Source: a virus
Reading direction: 5' to 3' (one strand)
IMG/VR virus record: IMGVR_UViG_3300035698_016988
Location: 1-64,000 of that record
Length of the DNA: 64,000 nt
Shown: piece after piece, positions 53,167-62,202 of the stretch
Numbering within the stretch: the stretch's first letter is position 1
Layout: each line of letters begins with the position of its first letter
Program-made: the position numbers and the translations under genes
Notes under the pieces: model-generated
Told to the model about the DNA's origin: nothing
Seen by the model: the letters and a program-made list of their open reading frames with translations, nothing else
Database searches by the model: none

Positions 53167-53921
53167 ATGACAGATCACATTAAAGTGAACCATACCGGTT
53201 CTTCAAAATCCAAAAATCCAACCTTAAGACTCATGTTCATGTCGTACTTGATCGCTCAGGATCAATGAATAATTGCCGTAAAGCAACTATTGACGGATTC
53301 AACGAGTATATTGGCTCATTAAAAGCTGACAAAGACAATAAGTATTTTGTCACGTTGACTCAGTTTGATTCGACAAACGCTGGTGTCTTAATTGAAGATA
53401 CCTTTACTGACGTGAAATTATCTGAAGTTGAAGATTTAACTGAAGACACTTTCCAACCAAGAGGCACGACTCCGTTGCACGATGCAATCGGTGAAAGCAT
53501 GCGTCAATCAGCGAATCGCCTGAAAGAAAAGAAAGGCAACAACGCAGTGGTTATGATCGTTATGACTGATGGCGGCGAGAATTCAAGTAAAGAGTTCGAT
53601 GCAAGCATCATTAAGAAAATGATCGACACTGAAGAAGCTAACGGTTGGACTGTAACCTACATGGGTGCAAACCAAAACGCACATCGTGTTGGTGGATCAT
53701 TGGGATTCAAAGCCGGTAAGACTATGAACTACAGCACTGACCAAATGCAAGACACTTTCCGTGGCTTAGCAATTAACACAGCTTCACGCTCCTCGTTGTA
53801 TTCGAAGACCTTAGATTCAATGGAATCTGGTGCAACACCTGAAAATATTTCTATGGCATTTGCATCAGTATCGAGAAGTGCTGACTTCTTTGAAGATGAG
53901 GACGAAGATGCGATGTCCTAA
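53167..53921 (+). pseudogene. VWA-domain protein, apparently frameshifted near its start
   Basis: The ATG at 53167 has AGGAG upstream and codes for MTDHIKVNHTGSSKSKNPTL, then goes out of frame. The VWA domain is in the -1 frame: after one added A at 53226-53227 the sequence reads KTHVHVVLDRSGSMNN, which contains the MIDAS motif D-x-S-x-S. Within the second frame no start codon precedes this motif; the first ATG (53265) would lose the Asp and Ser ligands. The rest keeps TTPLHD and VMTDGGEN as further metal-site parts. About 252 residues if joined. Real mutation or sequence error cannot be told apart. VWA proteins bind partners through a metal. Confidence 0.7.
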
Positions 53922-54696
53922 TAACGCTTCTAGTCTTGAAGTTTTGGTTAACGGGAGACCGGTAACTGAATATCGACATGACGGAAACGTCTTTATTGAA
54001 GGTAGAGACCGTTCGGAATTTTCATTACGTATGAAGTATCTAGGTGGTTACCGTGATATGGGCAAAAGAAAATTGTTTGTACCTTCGGTTGACGGCCTGA
54101 GTATCATCGACGGGAAACCGGCTTCGAATGATTCACGTGGATTCATTTTAGAAACAGATGAAGAAATTGAAGTTCCTGGTTGGATGGTGAATAACGAGAC
54201 AGCAGCAAGCTTTTTCTTTAGTTTGTCAAATAAAGAACCAAGTTATGCTGAACAAATGGGTTATGGCGGACAGAACAACGGTGTAATCGGTGTTCGTGTT
54301 TTCCAGGAAAAGGAACCGGCTAAGAAACCGTTACCTAATCCTTTCCCCGATGTTTTACAGCTGAAGGACTTTCCTTGGGCTGACTCCGGAACTGTTAGAG
54401 AACCGGATTTTAACCCTAGGACAATCTCTTTTGGTGCATCAGCATCAGCGTCAGCATTAAGAGGAATTGCTCCTCAAAGCGCAAAAGAACTTGGCGCTGG
54501 TTGGGGTGAAGAAACTGATTTCAGTACGACAATCACACAGTTCGAGAAAGGTGAGCATTTGACTGATATCGTGATTTTTTATGATACCATTCGAGGTCTC
54601 GAAGCCCTAGGCGTTGATGTCGTGAAAAAGAAAGCAAGGCGTTCCTCAATGGGAGCTAGTCCTTTCCCGGGAGACTATTGTAAGTCTCCAAAATAA
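53908..54696 (+). CDS. Unknown protein (262 aa), follows the VWA gene
   Basis: The ATG at 53908 is chosen because GAGG lies seven bases upstream; it overlaps the VWA end by 14 bases. The N-terminal 110 residues look like a beta-rich domain (ASSLEVLVNGRPVTEYRHDG, WMVNNETAASFFFSLSNKEP). A Pro-rich centre follows and an Ala/Ser stretch (SASASALRG). It ends KKARRSSMGASPFPG. Coupled with the VWA protein, so perhaps its partner. Family unknown. Confidence 0.6.
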   Translation: MRCPNNASSLEVLVNGRPVTEYRHDGNVFIEGRDRSEFSLRMKYLGGYRDMGKRKLFVPSVDGLSIIDGKPASNDSRGFILETDEEIEVPGWMVNNETAASFFFSLSNKEPSYAEQMGYGGQNNGVIGVRVFQEKEPAKKPLPNPFPDVLQLKDFPWADSGTVREPDFNPRTISFGASASASALRGIAPQSAKELGAGWGEETDFSTTITQFEKGEHLTDIVIFYDTIRGLEALGVDVVKKKARRSSMGASPFPGDYCKSPK

Positions 54697-54699
54697 ATC

Positions 54700-54728
54700 T
54701 TGACAAAGTGGTGATACCGTGTTTTATA
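54700..54728 (+). promoter_or_regulatory. Sigma70-like promoter
   Basis: TTGACA (54700-54705); TGT then TTTATA at 17 bases, or TATAAT at 19 bases. Drives the topoisomerase genes. A second, late-type box lies at 54748. Confidence 0.6.
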
Positions 54729-54747
54729 ATAAGCACGGTATCTCCAT

Positions 54748-54757
54748 GATAAATAAC
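54748..54757 (+). promoter_or_regulatory. Late-promoter-like box GATAAATAAC
   Basis: 27-36 bases before the gp39 ATG. If used, topoisomerase would be transcribed both early and late. Confidence 0.4.
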
Positions 54758-54783
54758 TGGAACAAAACAACATTGGGACCCAA

Positions 54784-56670
54784 ATGAATCAAGACGATAT
54801 TAGAAAGTTATCCGACTACCAACACGCCCGTCTAAGAACAGAGACTTATTTCGGTTCAAGATCAAATCACACTCAAAATGTTCTCATGTTTCATGCTGAC
54901 AAACCAGTCATTAAAGAAATAACTTGGGTGCCTGCTTTGTTAACGGCTGTTCGTGAAATTATTGATAACTCGTTAGATGAATTGATCGGCAAGGGATTCG
55001 GCGACAGACTTGATGTCACGTTCGATACCAAAACGATGGAATTCACTGTTCGTGATAACGGTCGCGGCATTCCGATCGCAAAAGACAAAACCGAGAACAT
55101 GCACTTAGCCACGATGGTTTTGAGTGAGGCCCGAGCCGGTAGAAACTTTGACGATACTCAAAGAACTGGTGCCGGTATGAACGGGGTCGGCGCTAGTATT
55201 TGCAATTTCTGTGCTGAATATTTTGAAGTAGAAGTTATCCGGGACGGTAAGAAGTTCGTTCAGAATTTCTCACAAGGTAATGCTGTTGATGATTCGCTAC
55301 AAATTCACAAGGCAAAAATTACCGCGTCGGGTAGCCCAAGAACAGGCACATTTATTAAGTTCAAACCGTCGAAGGAAGTTTTCAAAAACCAAACCCTTCC
55401 GGTGGACTTTATTGAATCTAGATTGTTAGAGATTGCTGCATGTAATCCAAAGGTCAAGATTTATTTTAATGGTAAGAAAATCGACATTAAGCGTGGTGTT
55501 GAGAAAACATTGTTCGGTGGTTTGAAAGGAATTCATATTCCGGTCAAAGACAAAGAAATGGAATTTATGACTGACTTTTATGTTTATCCGAATGTATCCG
55601 ATGGGCGTGAGCATATTCACTCGCTTGTGAATAACGTTCCTACCTTCGATGGCGGTGAACATATTGAAGAGTTCCGTAGGATTTTTGTGCAAGGTATGCT
55701 CAAAGCCTTAGAGAAGCCGGCGAGGAAAAGAAAACTCTCACCAAACAGAACCGATATTTTAGAAAGTCTTCTTTTCTTCTCGGTAACGAAAATGAAAGCA
55801 CCGTACTTTGGTAACCAAGCAAAAACCAAACTAATCAACGAAGAAGTAAAGAAACCTATTCGTGAGCAAGTTGACAACGAAGAGTTGTTCAAGGGAATTG
55901 TCTTGAAGAACAAAGAATGGGTAGAAGAAATTCTTGAGCGTACCGCTGTTCGTACTCAGAAAAGAGATGACGCGGATGTTTCTAGAGAATCTAAAAAGAA
56001 CCTTCGAAACAAGATTCCAAGCCTTATGGATGCGACGAGTAAAATTAGATCTGACTGTATCCTAATGCTAGCAGAAGGTGATTCGGCTATCTCTGGTTTC
56101 AGTAATGTTCGCGATCCTAAAATTCACGGCGGCTTGCCTTTACGTGGTAAGATCATGAATGTGTTCGGAGAGAATCCAAAGAAAGTTATCGGTTCAAAAG
56201 CTTTGGCAGATATTATGAACAGTTTGGGATTGGTAATCGGTCAGAAGTTTGATCGCAGCCAGCTTCGTTACGGTAAGGTTTATATCGCTTGTGATATGGA
56301 TCAAGACGGAGCAAACATTACAGCGTTGTTGGTAAACTTCTTCTACCGATATTGGCCTGAATTGTTTGATCCAGCAAAACCGTTCTTCTTTATTTTCTTG
56401 ACTCCGTATATTATTGTCGAGAAAGGAAAAGAACGTCATTATTGGTACAGCAACGATTACCATGAATTTGAATCAAGTAAATGGAAAGGCGCAACCGTAC
56501 GTCGAGCAAAAGGTCTCGGAACGTTGCGTAAAGAAAATTGGAAGCATGCTATTCAAGACCCTAGACTAATTGCACTTTCGGACGATGGTAAACTTAAAGA
56601 AACTTTAGACTTAATCTTCGACGGTGCTAGGGCCGACGATAGAAAAGAATGGATGGCAAATGTCGATTAA
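54784..56670 (+). CDS. 39: DNA topoisomerase II large subunit gp39 (with gp60 part)
   Basis: ATPase and TOPRIM subunit of the phage type II topoisomerase, needed for replication initiation. GyrB-like motifs: IIDNSLDE (about residue 57-64), VRDNGRGIPI, RTGAGMNGVGAS for ATP, and the TOPRIM motifs LMLAEGDSA (about 424) and IACDMDQDGA (about 505), then KGLGTLR. In T4 the last part is a separate gene (60); here 628 aa are continuous as in most relatives. No strong Shine-Dalgarno is visible (GGGACCC). The stop overlaps the next small gene. Confidence 0.93.
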   Translation: MNQDDIRKLSDYQHARLRTETYFGSRSNHTQNVLMFHADKPVIKEITWVPALLTAVREIIDNSLDELIGKGFGDRLDVTFDTKTMEFTVRDNGRGIPIAKDKTENMHLATMVLSEARAGRNFDDTQRTGAGMNGVGASICNFCAEYFEVEVIRDGKKFVQNFSQGNAVDDSLQIHKAKITASGSPRTGTFIKFKPSKEVFKNQTLPVDFIESRLLEIAACNPKVKIYFNGKKIDIKRGVEKTLFGGLKGIHIPVKDKEMEFMTDFYVYPNVSDGREHIHSLVNNVPTFDGGEHIEEFRRIFVQGMLKALEKPARKRKLSPNRTDILESLLFFSVTKMKAPYFGNQAKTKLINEEVKKPIREQVDNEELFKGIVLKNKEWVEEILERTAVRTQKRDDADVSRESKKNLRNKIPSLMDATSKIRSDCILMLAEGDSAISGFSNVRDPKIHGGLPLRGKIMNVFGENPKKVIGSKALADIMNSLGLVIGQKFDRSQLRYGKVYIACDMDQDGANITALLVNFFYRYWPELFDPAKPFFFIFLTPYIIVEKGKERHYWYSNDYHEFESSKWKGATVRRAKGLGTLRKENWKHAIQDPRLIALSDDGKLKETLDLIFDGARADDRKEWMANVD

Positions 56671-56890
56671 ACCAGAATATAATTTAAACCATATTGATGA
56701 CAGATTAGCGGCTTTAGATAAAGTCAAGAACGCAGTCGAAGAATATATCGAGTATATGTGGTCGGATGAACGGCTTGAAGACAACGATGAAAATTATCAG
56801 AATCATATTTTCGAAACAGCGGTTCTCGCAATAATGGGCCCTGATGCGTTTATTAAAATAACTGAAAGAATGGTAGAATCTGATGACTGA
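56660..56890 (+). CDS. Small acidic protein between topoisomerase genes (76 aa)
   Basis: The ATG at 56660 overlaps the gp39 end by 11 bases and the stop overlaps the gp52 ATG by 8, so all three are coupled. Helical and acidic (ALDKVKNAVEEYIEYMWSDE). Function unknown; a topoisomerase-associated role is possible only by position. Confidence 0.6.
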   Translation: MSIKPEYNLNHIDDRLAALDKVKNAVEEYIEYMWSDERLEDNDENYQNHIFETAVLAIMGPDAFIKITERMVESDD

Positions 56891-58256
56891 AGTATTAATT
56901 CCAATTGAGTCAAGCGAACACATCGACGCATCAAGTAAAGAATACAGCCTCTACGTCTGTGAACAACGGGCTATCCCGAAAGCAAGTGATGGACTGAAAT
57001 CTGCTCAACGTAAAGCGTTGTTTTTGATGATGACCAAAGCTGGTGAAATCAAAACGGTTTCGTTGTCTGGTGAAACAATCTCGAGAGGATTATATGTTCA
57101 CGGTGATACTAGCATGTCGGATACCGTATCTCTTCTAGCTGCGCCGTATTCTAACAATCTGCCATGGCTCGAGGGTATTGGTACGTTTGGAACTAAGGTA
57201 AATCCTAGGGCATTTGCGGCCCCTCGCTATACGTACGTCAAACGATCAAAAGCATCAGAGGAGATTTTATATGCTGACAGAGATATTGTTCCAATGCAGG
57301 AAAATTATGACGGTTCTACATCCGAACCGACTCACTTCCTTCCCATTATTCCTACTGTTCTTCTTAACGGTGTTTCAGGTATCGCTGTTGGGTGGTCAAC
57401 AGAAATACTCCCCCGCGCATTGGATGATCTTATCCGAGCGACCGCGGCTGCAATCGACGGAAAACGATTCAAGTATCTGACACCGAAATACGAGTTCTTG
57501 GATATTGACGTCGAAAAGTTAGAAGATAACTCATGGGAGTTTCGCGGAAAGGTTACCATTCAAGATGCACAAACGGTAATCGTAAACGAGTTGCCGCCTG
57601 ATTTGTCTTTGGAAAAGTTTAAGGATAGGTTAATTGCGCTTGAAGATGACAGTCAAATTCAAACCTATACCGACCACAGTTCTGACAAGATTTGCATCGA
57701 AGTAAAGTTCAAGCGCGGGATGCTAAAAGATAAAGATGATAAATGGGTTGTGAAAACTTTAAAATTGACTTCTCGGAAAAAAGAACGTATCGTAGTAGTT
57801 GACTGGGATAATAAGTCAATTAGACAATTCGATTCTGCCGAACAATTGATTAAAGAGTTTGTTGAAGTCCGTTTCGGGTTTTACATCAAGCGCTTTGATA
57901 AATTCTTAAAAGATGACAGTTATGAACTGAAATATTGGAAAGCCTTAAAGTTATGTTTCGATGATGGATTACCAACACGAATTCTTAAAGCAAAAGATAA
58001 AGCAGCCGTATGTGCAGATATTAAATCTATCACAAAAGCTGCTGGACCTGATGAAACCCAAATTGATCGCATTGCGGGAACGTCGTCTTATAATTGGGCG
58101 AAGGATCGGTATGCTGTGGTACAAGCACGAATTAAGGAACTCGAAGCGAACATCGAGAAATACAAAAAACTTTTGGCAAACCCAGACGATATTAGAGATA
58201 TTTTCAAAGCCGAGGTTTTATCTCTTGGGAAGCAAAAATTCGACGTTGATAGATAA
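56883..58256 (+). CDS. 52: DNA topoisomerase II medium subunit gp52
   Basis: GyrA/ParC-like DNA cleavage subunit. The catalytic Tyr is Y116 in RAFAAPRYTYVK, following LYVHGDTSMSDTVSLLA (about residues 70-86) and LPWLEGIGTFG. The conserved IGVGWSTE-type segment is GIAVGWSTEILPR. C-terminal coiled coil (VVQARIKELEANIEKYKKLL). 457 aa, T4 gp52 442. It forms the enzyme with gp39. The AGAATGG sequence upstream is a weak ribosome site. Confidence 0.93.
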   Translation: MTEVLIPIESSEHIDASSKEYSLYVCEQRAIPKASDGLKSAQRKALFLMMTKAGEIKTVSLSGETISRGLYVHGDTSMSDTVSLLAAPYSNNLPWLEGIGTFGTKVNPRAFAAPRYTYVKRSKASEEILYADRDIVPMQENYDGSTSEPTHFLPIIPTVLLNGVSGIAVGWSTEILPRALDDLIRATAAAIDGKRFKYLTPKYEFLDIDVEKLEDNSWEFRGKVTIQDAQTVIVNELPPDLSLEKFKDRLIALEDDSQIQTYTDHSSDKICIEVKFKRGMLKDKDDKWVVKTLKLTSRKKERIVVVDWDNKSIRQFDSAEQLIKEFVEVRFGFYIKRFDKFLKDDSYELKYWKALKLCFDDGLPTRILKAKDKAAVCADIKSITKAAGPDETQIDRIAGTSSYNWAKDRYAVVQARIKELEANIEKYKKLLANPDDIRDIFKAEVLSLGKQKFDVDR

Positions 58257-58268
58257 ACGAGGAAATAA

Positions 58269-58730
58269 ATGACCAACGGATTCACAATAGGCTACAAAGA
58301 CGGAAACGTGCTTGACGCCGAAGAGACCATTATTGTTCACGGCTGCAATGCCCAAGGAGTTATGGGCTCCGGTGTAGCGAAAGCTATCCGAGCAAAATAT
58401 CCTGGTGCCTATGAGCTTTATCGTCAAGAATACGAAGCGCAAGGTGGATTAGCCTTAGGTACCGTTACTGTTTATGATGCTCCAGACGGAAAAGTAATAA
58501 TCAACGGAGTTACCCAAGAATTCTACGGTAGGGACGGAAAGAAATATGTCGACTATACTGCCGTTCGGGAAGTAATGGAAGCGGCTGATTTTATCGCGCA
58601 CAATTTAGGTTGCGGTATTGCTATGCCTATGATTGGTTCAGGTTTGGGTGGTGGTAGTTGGACAACCATTGAAAACATTATTGAAGTCAATGTAAAGCGC
58701 CCAGTAACCGTTTACCGTTTTAAAGAATGA
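58269..58730 (+). CDS. Macro-domain protein (ADP-ribose related)
   Basis: 153 aa, one macro domain: GNVLDAEETIIVHGCNAQGV and MGSGVAKAIRAKYP form the ADP-ribose binding parts, and CGIAMPMIGSGLGGG the second loop with W following. Such proteins remove ADP-ribose from proteins or nucleic acids, or hydrolyse ADP-ribose 1''-phosphate, which is a product of RNA repair by some ligases. GAGG in the leader of the ATG. With the NMNAT-like and Nudix genes of the window it forms a possible NAD/ADP-ribose set. Confidence 0.88.
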   Translation: MTNGFTIGYKDGNVLDAEETIIVHGCNAQGVMGSGVAKAIRAKYPGAYELYRQEYEAQGGLALGTVTVYDAPDGKVIINGVTQEFYGRDGKKYVDYTAVREVMEAADFIAHNLGCGIAMPMIGSGLGGGSWTTIENIIEVNVKRPVTVYRFKE

Positions 58731-58885
58731 GACAGCAATTTGACGAAGGTTATAGGGATCACAATTTAAAAGTAGGTTTATCTAATAATCCCTATGATCG
58801 AGCGAAGCAACCTGGGCAATATAAAGCCTGGAGAGAAGGCTGGAAGGCCGCCAACTTTGATTCAAAAATGAAAGGAAAATCATGA
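58727..58885 (+). CDS. RMF-like small protein (52 aa)
   Basis: The ATG overlaps the macro-gene stop (ATGA) and its own stop overlaps the next ATG. The pattern EGYRDH...G...NPYD...QYKAWREGWKAANFD resembles ribosome modulation factor (A-x-x-GY-x-A-G...CPY...W-x-x-GW-x-x-A), which dimerises ribosomes in Enterobacteria. Many phages carry such short proteins; action on host ribosomes is inference. Confidence 0.6.
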   Translation: MRQQFDEGYRDHNLKVGLSNNPYDRAKQPGQYKAWREGWKAANFDSKMKGKS

Positions 58886-59178
58886 ATATTTTCGATAACC
58901 GAGTACTAACCGCAGACGAGCAGGATTTGCTCAGAAAAACCGTAGAAGACGGTGTGCATTACGCAGAGGCAATTCGTGCCGAACAGGATTCACTAAAAGA
59001 TATGGTAAAGGATGCAGTTGCAAAACTCAACGACCAGATCGACGATCCTGATCAGAAAATCAAAGGCAGTACCGTCAACAAAATGATTCGTGTCTTACAT
59101 CTTCGTGATATACAAGAAGCAAAAGATAAGATTTCAGAAGTTGAGGACGGTCTGACTGTAATCGGAAAGCAGGTTTAA
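58882..59178 (+). CDS. Small helical protein, possibly DsbA-like (98 aa)
   Basis: Fully helical, charged (EQDSLKDMVKDAVAKLNDQI, STVNKMIRVLHLRDIQEAKD). Length and the pattern of a long helix, then I-x-G-x-x-x-N-x-M, then an acidic end recall T4 DsbA, a late double-strand-binding protein (89 aa). The resemblance is weak. Overlaps the RMF-like gene by four bases and precedes membrane protein genes by one base. Confidence 0.5.
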   Translation: MNIFDNRVLTADEQDLLRKTVEDGVHYAEAIRAEQDSLKDMVKDAVAKLNDQIDDPDQKIKGSTVNKMIRVLHLRDIQEAKDKISEVEDGLTVIGKQV

Positions 59179-59179
59179 A

Positions 59180-59500
59180 ATGAATAACCATCCTTGGACT
59201 TCTGTCGCTTCGCTTGTTATCGCGACGGCAATCGCGGCGATTATTGTCTCGGTCTATCCGTGGGCATTGACTGTGATTTGGGATTGGTTTATTTTTCCCG
59301 AGTTCGGGGTTCAACTTTCTTACTTGGGTGCACTAGGCATCACTGGTGTTTTCATGCTATTAGCAAAGAACAGTCCCTCAGTTTTAGAAATGCGAGTTAA
59401 TAAAACCGGTATAGAATCTGCTAAACTGATGGGTTTTATTATTGCTAAACCGTTTGTAGTTCTTGGTATTTTAGGAATCATTAAGATTGTCGTTTCTTAA
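59180..59500 (+). CDS. Membrane protein (106 aa)
   Basis: Three hydrophobic stretches: VASLVIATAIAAIIVSVYPW (about 8-27), LSYLGALGITGVFMLLA (about 45-61) and GFIIAKPFVVLGILGIIKIV (about 84-103). No signal peptide is apparent. The ATG follows AGCAGG. Overlaps the next membrane gene, so the two may form a pair. Function unknown. Confidence 0.6.
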   Translation: MNNHPWTSVASLVIATAIAAIIVSVYPWALTVIWDWFIFPEFGVQLSYLGALGITGVFMLLAKNSPSVLEMRVNKTGIESAKLMGFIIAKPFVVLGILGIIKIVVS

Positions 59501-59783
59501 AATCCTAACAGATTGCAAAGACTTTTTTGTGAATGACTGGCGGTATAACCGTCAGTTATTCATGATTGAAAACTTAGGGACGTTCTTCGGTTTGATCTCT
59601 GCATTTACTATTGCGGCGTTTACAACCTCAGCTCCCTTTGTTTGGGTCTATATCTTTTTTACTTTGGCATCTATTTTCCTTATAATAGCAGCATATAAAA
59701 GAAACTCGGCGCCAGTTATAATACTGAACGGAGGTTACTTTTTCATCAATATATTGGGTCTCTATAAAGCCCTGGGAGTATAA
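59487..59783 (+). CDS. Membrane protein (98 aa)
   Basis: Begins with TTG at 59487 (AGGA ten bases upstream) or GTG at 59529. After NDWRYNRQLFMIENLGTFFG, three hydrophobic segments follow (ISAFTIAAFTTSAPFVWVYI, FTLASIFLIIAAY, VIILNGGYFFINILGLY). Short membrane proteins with a W-x-YNRxLFM start are found in other phages, from memory. Ends in TAATG overlapping gp43. Confidence 0.6.
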   Translation: MSFLKILTDCKDFFVNDWRYNRQLFMIENLGTFFGLISAFTIAAFTTSAPFVWVYIFFTLASIFLIIAAYKRNSAPVIILNGGYFFINILGLYKALGV

Positions 59784-62113
59784 TGACATATATCGACGCA
59801 CACCACGACCAAGAAAAAGATATTGTTCGCGTAGTTGAGCGAGTAAACGGAAAAAGACAAATTACTGAACTGCCGCCAGTTTATGAATTTTATTATGAAG
59901 ACGAAAACGGATCACATATAGCCACAACAGGCGAACGTTGCAAACTGGTATCATCCAAACGCAACAAAGATTTCAAACGTGAAATCAAATCTATGCATGG
60001 TCGCAAAACATTCGAAGCTGACCAAAACATTATTTTCAAAACTCTGAAGAGACATTACCCTAATCAGACTCCACCAGTCTTGAATGTAGCCTTCTTCGAC
60101 ATCGAGGTCGACTTTGACCTAGAAAAAGGCTACTCAACACCTGAAGACCCGTTCAACGAAGTCACGGCGGTCTCGGTGTATAACGTATGGGAAGACACTC
60201 TTTATACCTTAACCATCAAACCTGAAACTTTATCAACTGAAGAAGCTCTGGCAATTACATCAGAATTTCCGAACACTGTTCTGTGCGAAACAGAAAACGA
60301 AATGTTGATGACGTTCCAAGACATAATTGAAGAAGCTGATGTAATTTCAGGTTGGAACTCAGAAGGGTACGACGTACCTTATATGGTGAACAGAACAATT
60401 CAACAAATGAACAAAGCTTCGACCGCTGGTTGGTGCCTTTGGGGAATGTTACCAGTCAGAACAAAAGTAGAAAAGTTCGGCAAAGAGAATTTGGCTTTTC
60501 GTTTGAAAGGTCGTCTTCATGTTGACTATTTGGATCTATATCAAAAGCATACGCCCAAGACACAAGAGTCTTACAAACTTGACTTCATTGGTTTACAAGA
60601 AGTTAATGAACGTAAAGTTGAATATGATGGAACCTTGTATCAATTATATCGTGAAGACTTCAAGAAGTTTATCGAATATAACAGACAAGACACGATGCTT
60701 CTTCACAAAATCGACAAGAAGCTTCAATACCTTGACTTAGCCAACCAGATCGCAATTCAGAACTGGGTCTTAATTCCGTCTACTATGGGCACAGTTGCTT
60801 GGGTTGACCAGTCAATTATTAACGAAGCGCACGAACGCGGCATGGTTGTTCCAACTAAACTTCGAGAAGAAGAACAGACCAACTCAGCAGCAGGTGCATG
60901 GGTAGCAGAACCGGAACTTGGCCTGCAAGAATGGATCGGCGCAGTTGATATTAACTCACTATATCCTTCATGTATTCGACTATTGAATATGAGTCCAGAA
61001 ACAATCTTTGGTCAGATTAGACTTGACCATACGGATGAATATTTGGAAGACAGAATTGTTCGAGAAAACTTGATCTATTCTGTTAAAGGAGTGAAGAAGA
61101 AAAATTACACTGAAGCCTGGAACGGTTTGTTCGGAACACTTGAATATCAAAAGGTAATAGCAAAAGAAGACGAAGAGATTACCGTTGATTGGGAAGACGG
61201 AACATCCATGACGCTTTTAGCAAGTGAATTGTATGAATTGATTTTCCAAGACGATTCTAATTTGAATATATCAGCAAACGGTACAATCTTTAGAACAGAT
61301 ATTGATGGACTTATCCCGGGACTACTCGCTCGTTGGTATAACGAAAGAAAAGTCATGCAGAAGACTTCTAAGATTTGGAAGTCATTGCAAGATGGAATCA
61401 CTGAGGTCGATAGCCTTTACGAAGCAATGCTCGAAGAAATTTCAGAAGATGATCGTCAAAATCGAGCCGGTGTTTGGTTTGCGGTTGACTTGGATTATGC
61501 TAAGAAGCAGTTTACTTTTTGGAATATGCGACAGCAAATTCGTAAGATTCAGTTGAACAGCCTTTATGGATCGTTGCTACAAAAGGGATCCAAGTTCTAT
61601 GACAAGAGACTAGGACAGTCTGTTACGTTGACAGGTCGTTGCATTACCAAGCATATGACAGCAAAAATCAACGAAACTGTGACTGGACTTTATGATCACA
61701 CTGGTGATGCCATTGTTTATGGTGACACCGACAGCCTGATCGGTTCGACAAAAATCGAATCTGAATTTTACGGAGCGGTTTCTATAGAAGATTATTATAA
61801 AAGAGGCACGGAGTTATTCGGTGGCGAAGACCTTGAAAATATGAAATCGTTAAATAAGTCGTTTGTTGCAACTGTGGATGGTCTAGATAAAGTTAAATCA
61901 TATGATGAAAAAAATAAGAAACCGATATTTAGAAAAGCTTCAGTACATCGCCATAAAGTTTCTAAACCGAAATGGAGATTGGTGACAGAATCTGGAAAGG
62001 AAGTGATTATTACTGATGATCATTCTTTGGTTGTAATGAGAGACGAAAAACTAACTGAAGTTAAACCTTCTCAGGTTGATCCGGAATCTGATCAAGTTGT
62101 TTCTCTCCTGTAG
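59783..62113 (+). CDS. 43: DNA polymerase gp43, N-terminal part with N-intein
   Basis: Family B replicative polymerase. Residues 1-650 are extein: exonuclease motifs FFDIEVDFD (D106, E108), SGWNSEGYDVPYM and YNRQDTML, polymerase motifs DINSLYPS (A), KIQLNSLYGSL (B) and the first half of YGDTDS (C; G647-D650). At S651 the intein starts, running 126 residues to a TAG at 62111. The ATG overlaps the preceding stop, with GGGAG upstream. The rest of the polymerase is coded at 62735-63589, so activity needs trans-splicing with the second protein. N-extein (650) plus C-extein (284) give 934 residues; T4 gp43 has 898. Confidence 0.95.
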   Translation: MTYIDAHHDQEKDIVRVVERVNGKRQITELPPVYEFYYEDENGSHIATTGERCKLVSSKRNKDFKREIKSMHGRKTFEADQNIIFKTLKRHYPNQTPPVLNVAFFDIEVDFDLEKGYSTPEDPFNEVTAVSVYNVWEDTLYTLTIKPETLSTEEALAITSEFPNTVLCETENEMLMTFQDIIEEADVISGWNSEGYDVPYMVNRTIQQMNKASTAGWCLWGMLPVRTKVEKFGKENLAFRLKGRLHVDYLDLYQKHTPKTQESYKLDFIGLQEVNERKVEYDGTLYQLYREDFKKFIEYNRQDTMLLHKIDKKLQYLDLANQIAIQNWVLIPSTMGTVAWVDQSIINEAHERGMVVPTKLREEEQTNSAAGAWVAEPELGLQEWIGAVDINSLYPSCIRLLNMSPETIFGQIRLDHTDEYLEDRIVRENLIYSVKGVKKKNYTEAWNGLFGTLEYQKVIAKEDEEITVDWEDGTSMTLLASELYELIFQDDSNLNISANGTIFRTDIDGLIPGLLARWYNERKVMQKTSKIWKSLQDGITEVDSLYEAMLEEISEDDRQNRAGVWFAVDLDYAKKQFTFWNMRQQIRKIQLNSLYGSLLQKGSKFYDKRLGQSVTLTGRCITKHMTAKINETVTGLYDHTGDAIVYGDTDSLIGSTKIESEFYGAVSIEDYYKRGTELFGGEDLENMKSLNKSFVATVDGLDKVKSYDEKNKKPIFRKASVHRHKVSKPKWRLVTESGKEVIITDDHSLVVMRDEKLTEVKPSQVDPESDQVVSLL
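61733..62110 (+). other. N-terminal half of a split intein in gp43
   Basis: Inserted after YGDTD, the catalytic motif C, so that S651 is residue 1 of the intein (Ser, not the common Cys). Block A is SLIGSTKI, block B is WRLVTESGKEVIITDDHSLV with the T-x-x-H pattern (T, D, D, H). 126 residues, ending with the gene at VVSLL. The typical homing endonuclease between blocks B and F is absent here; instead the gene stops and a separate nuclease gene follows. Confidence 0.88.
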
Positions 62114-62160
62114 ACATTTTAGGTTTTGATTTCTTCTTCAATTTGACCTCTTTGATATAA

Positions 62161-62191
62161 AATATTATACGGAGCCGTCTCCGTAAATATT
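62161..62191 (+). promoter_or_regulatory. Hairpin with embedded late box before the endonuclease gene
   Basis: ACGGAG-CCGT-CTCCGT (62169-62184) with flanking AATATT arms (62161-62166, 62186-62191). The 3' arm contains GTAAATA (62183-62189), like the late boxes of this phage. The hairpin ends eleven bases before the ATG and just ahead of the AGGGAGG site. Possible terminator for the upstream part or a control of endonuclease translation. Confidence 0.5.
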
Positions 62192-62202
62192 AGGGAGGGA
62201 TA

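Noticed and set aside
56600-56900. Ribosome bypass region as in T4 gene 60
   Set aside because: The topoisomerase frame is continuous through the TOPRIM part; the overlapping small gene has its own start.
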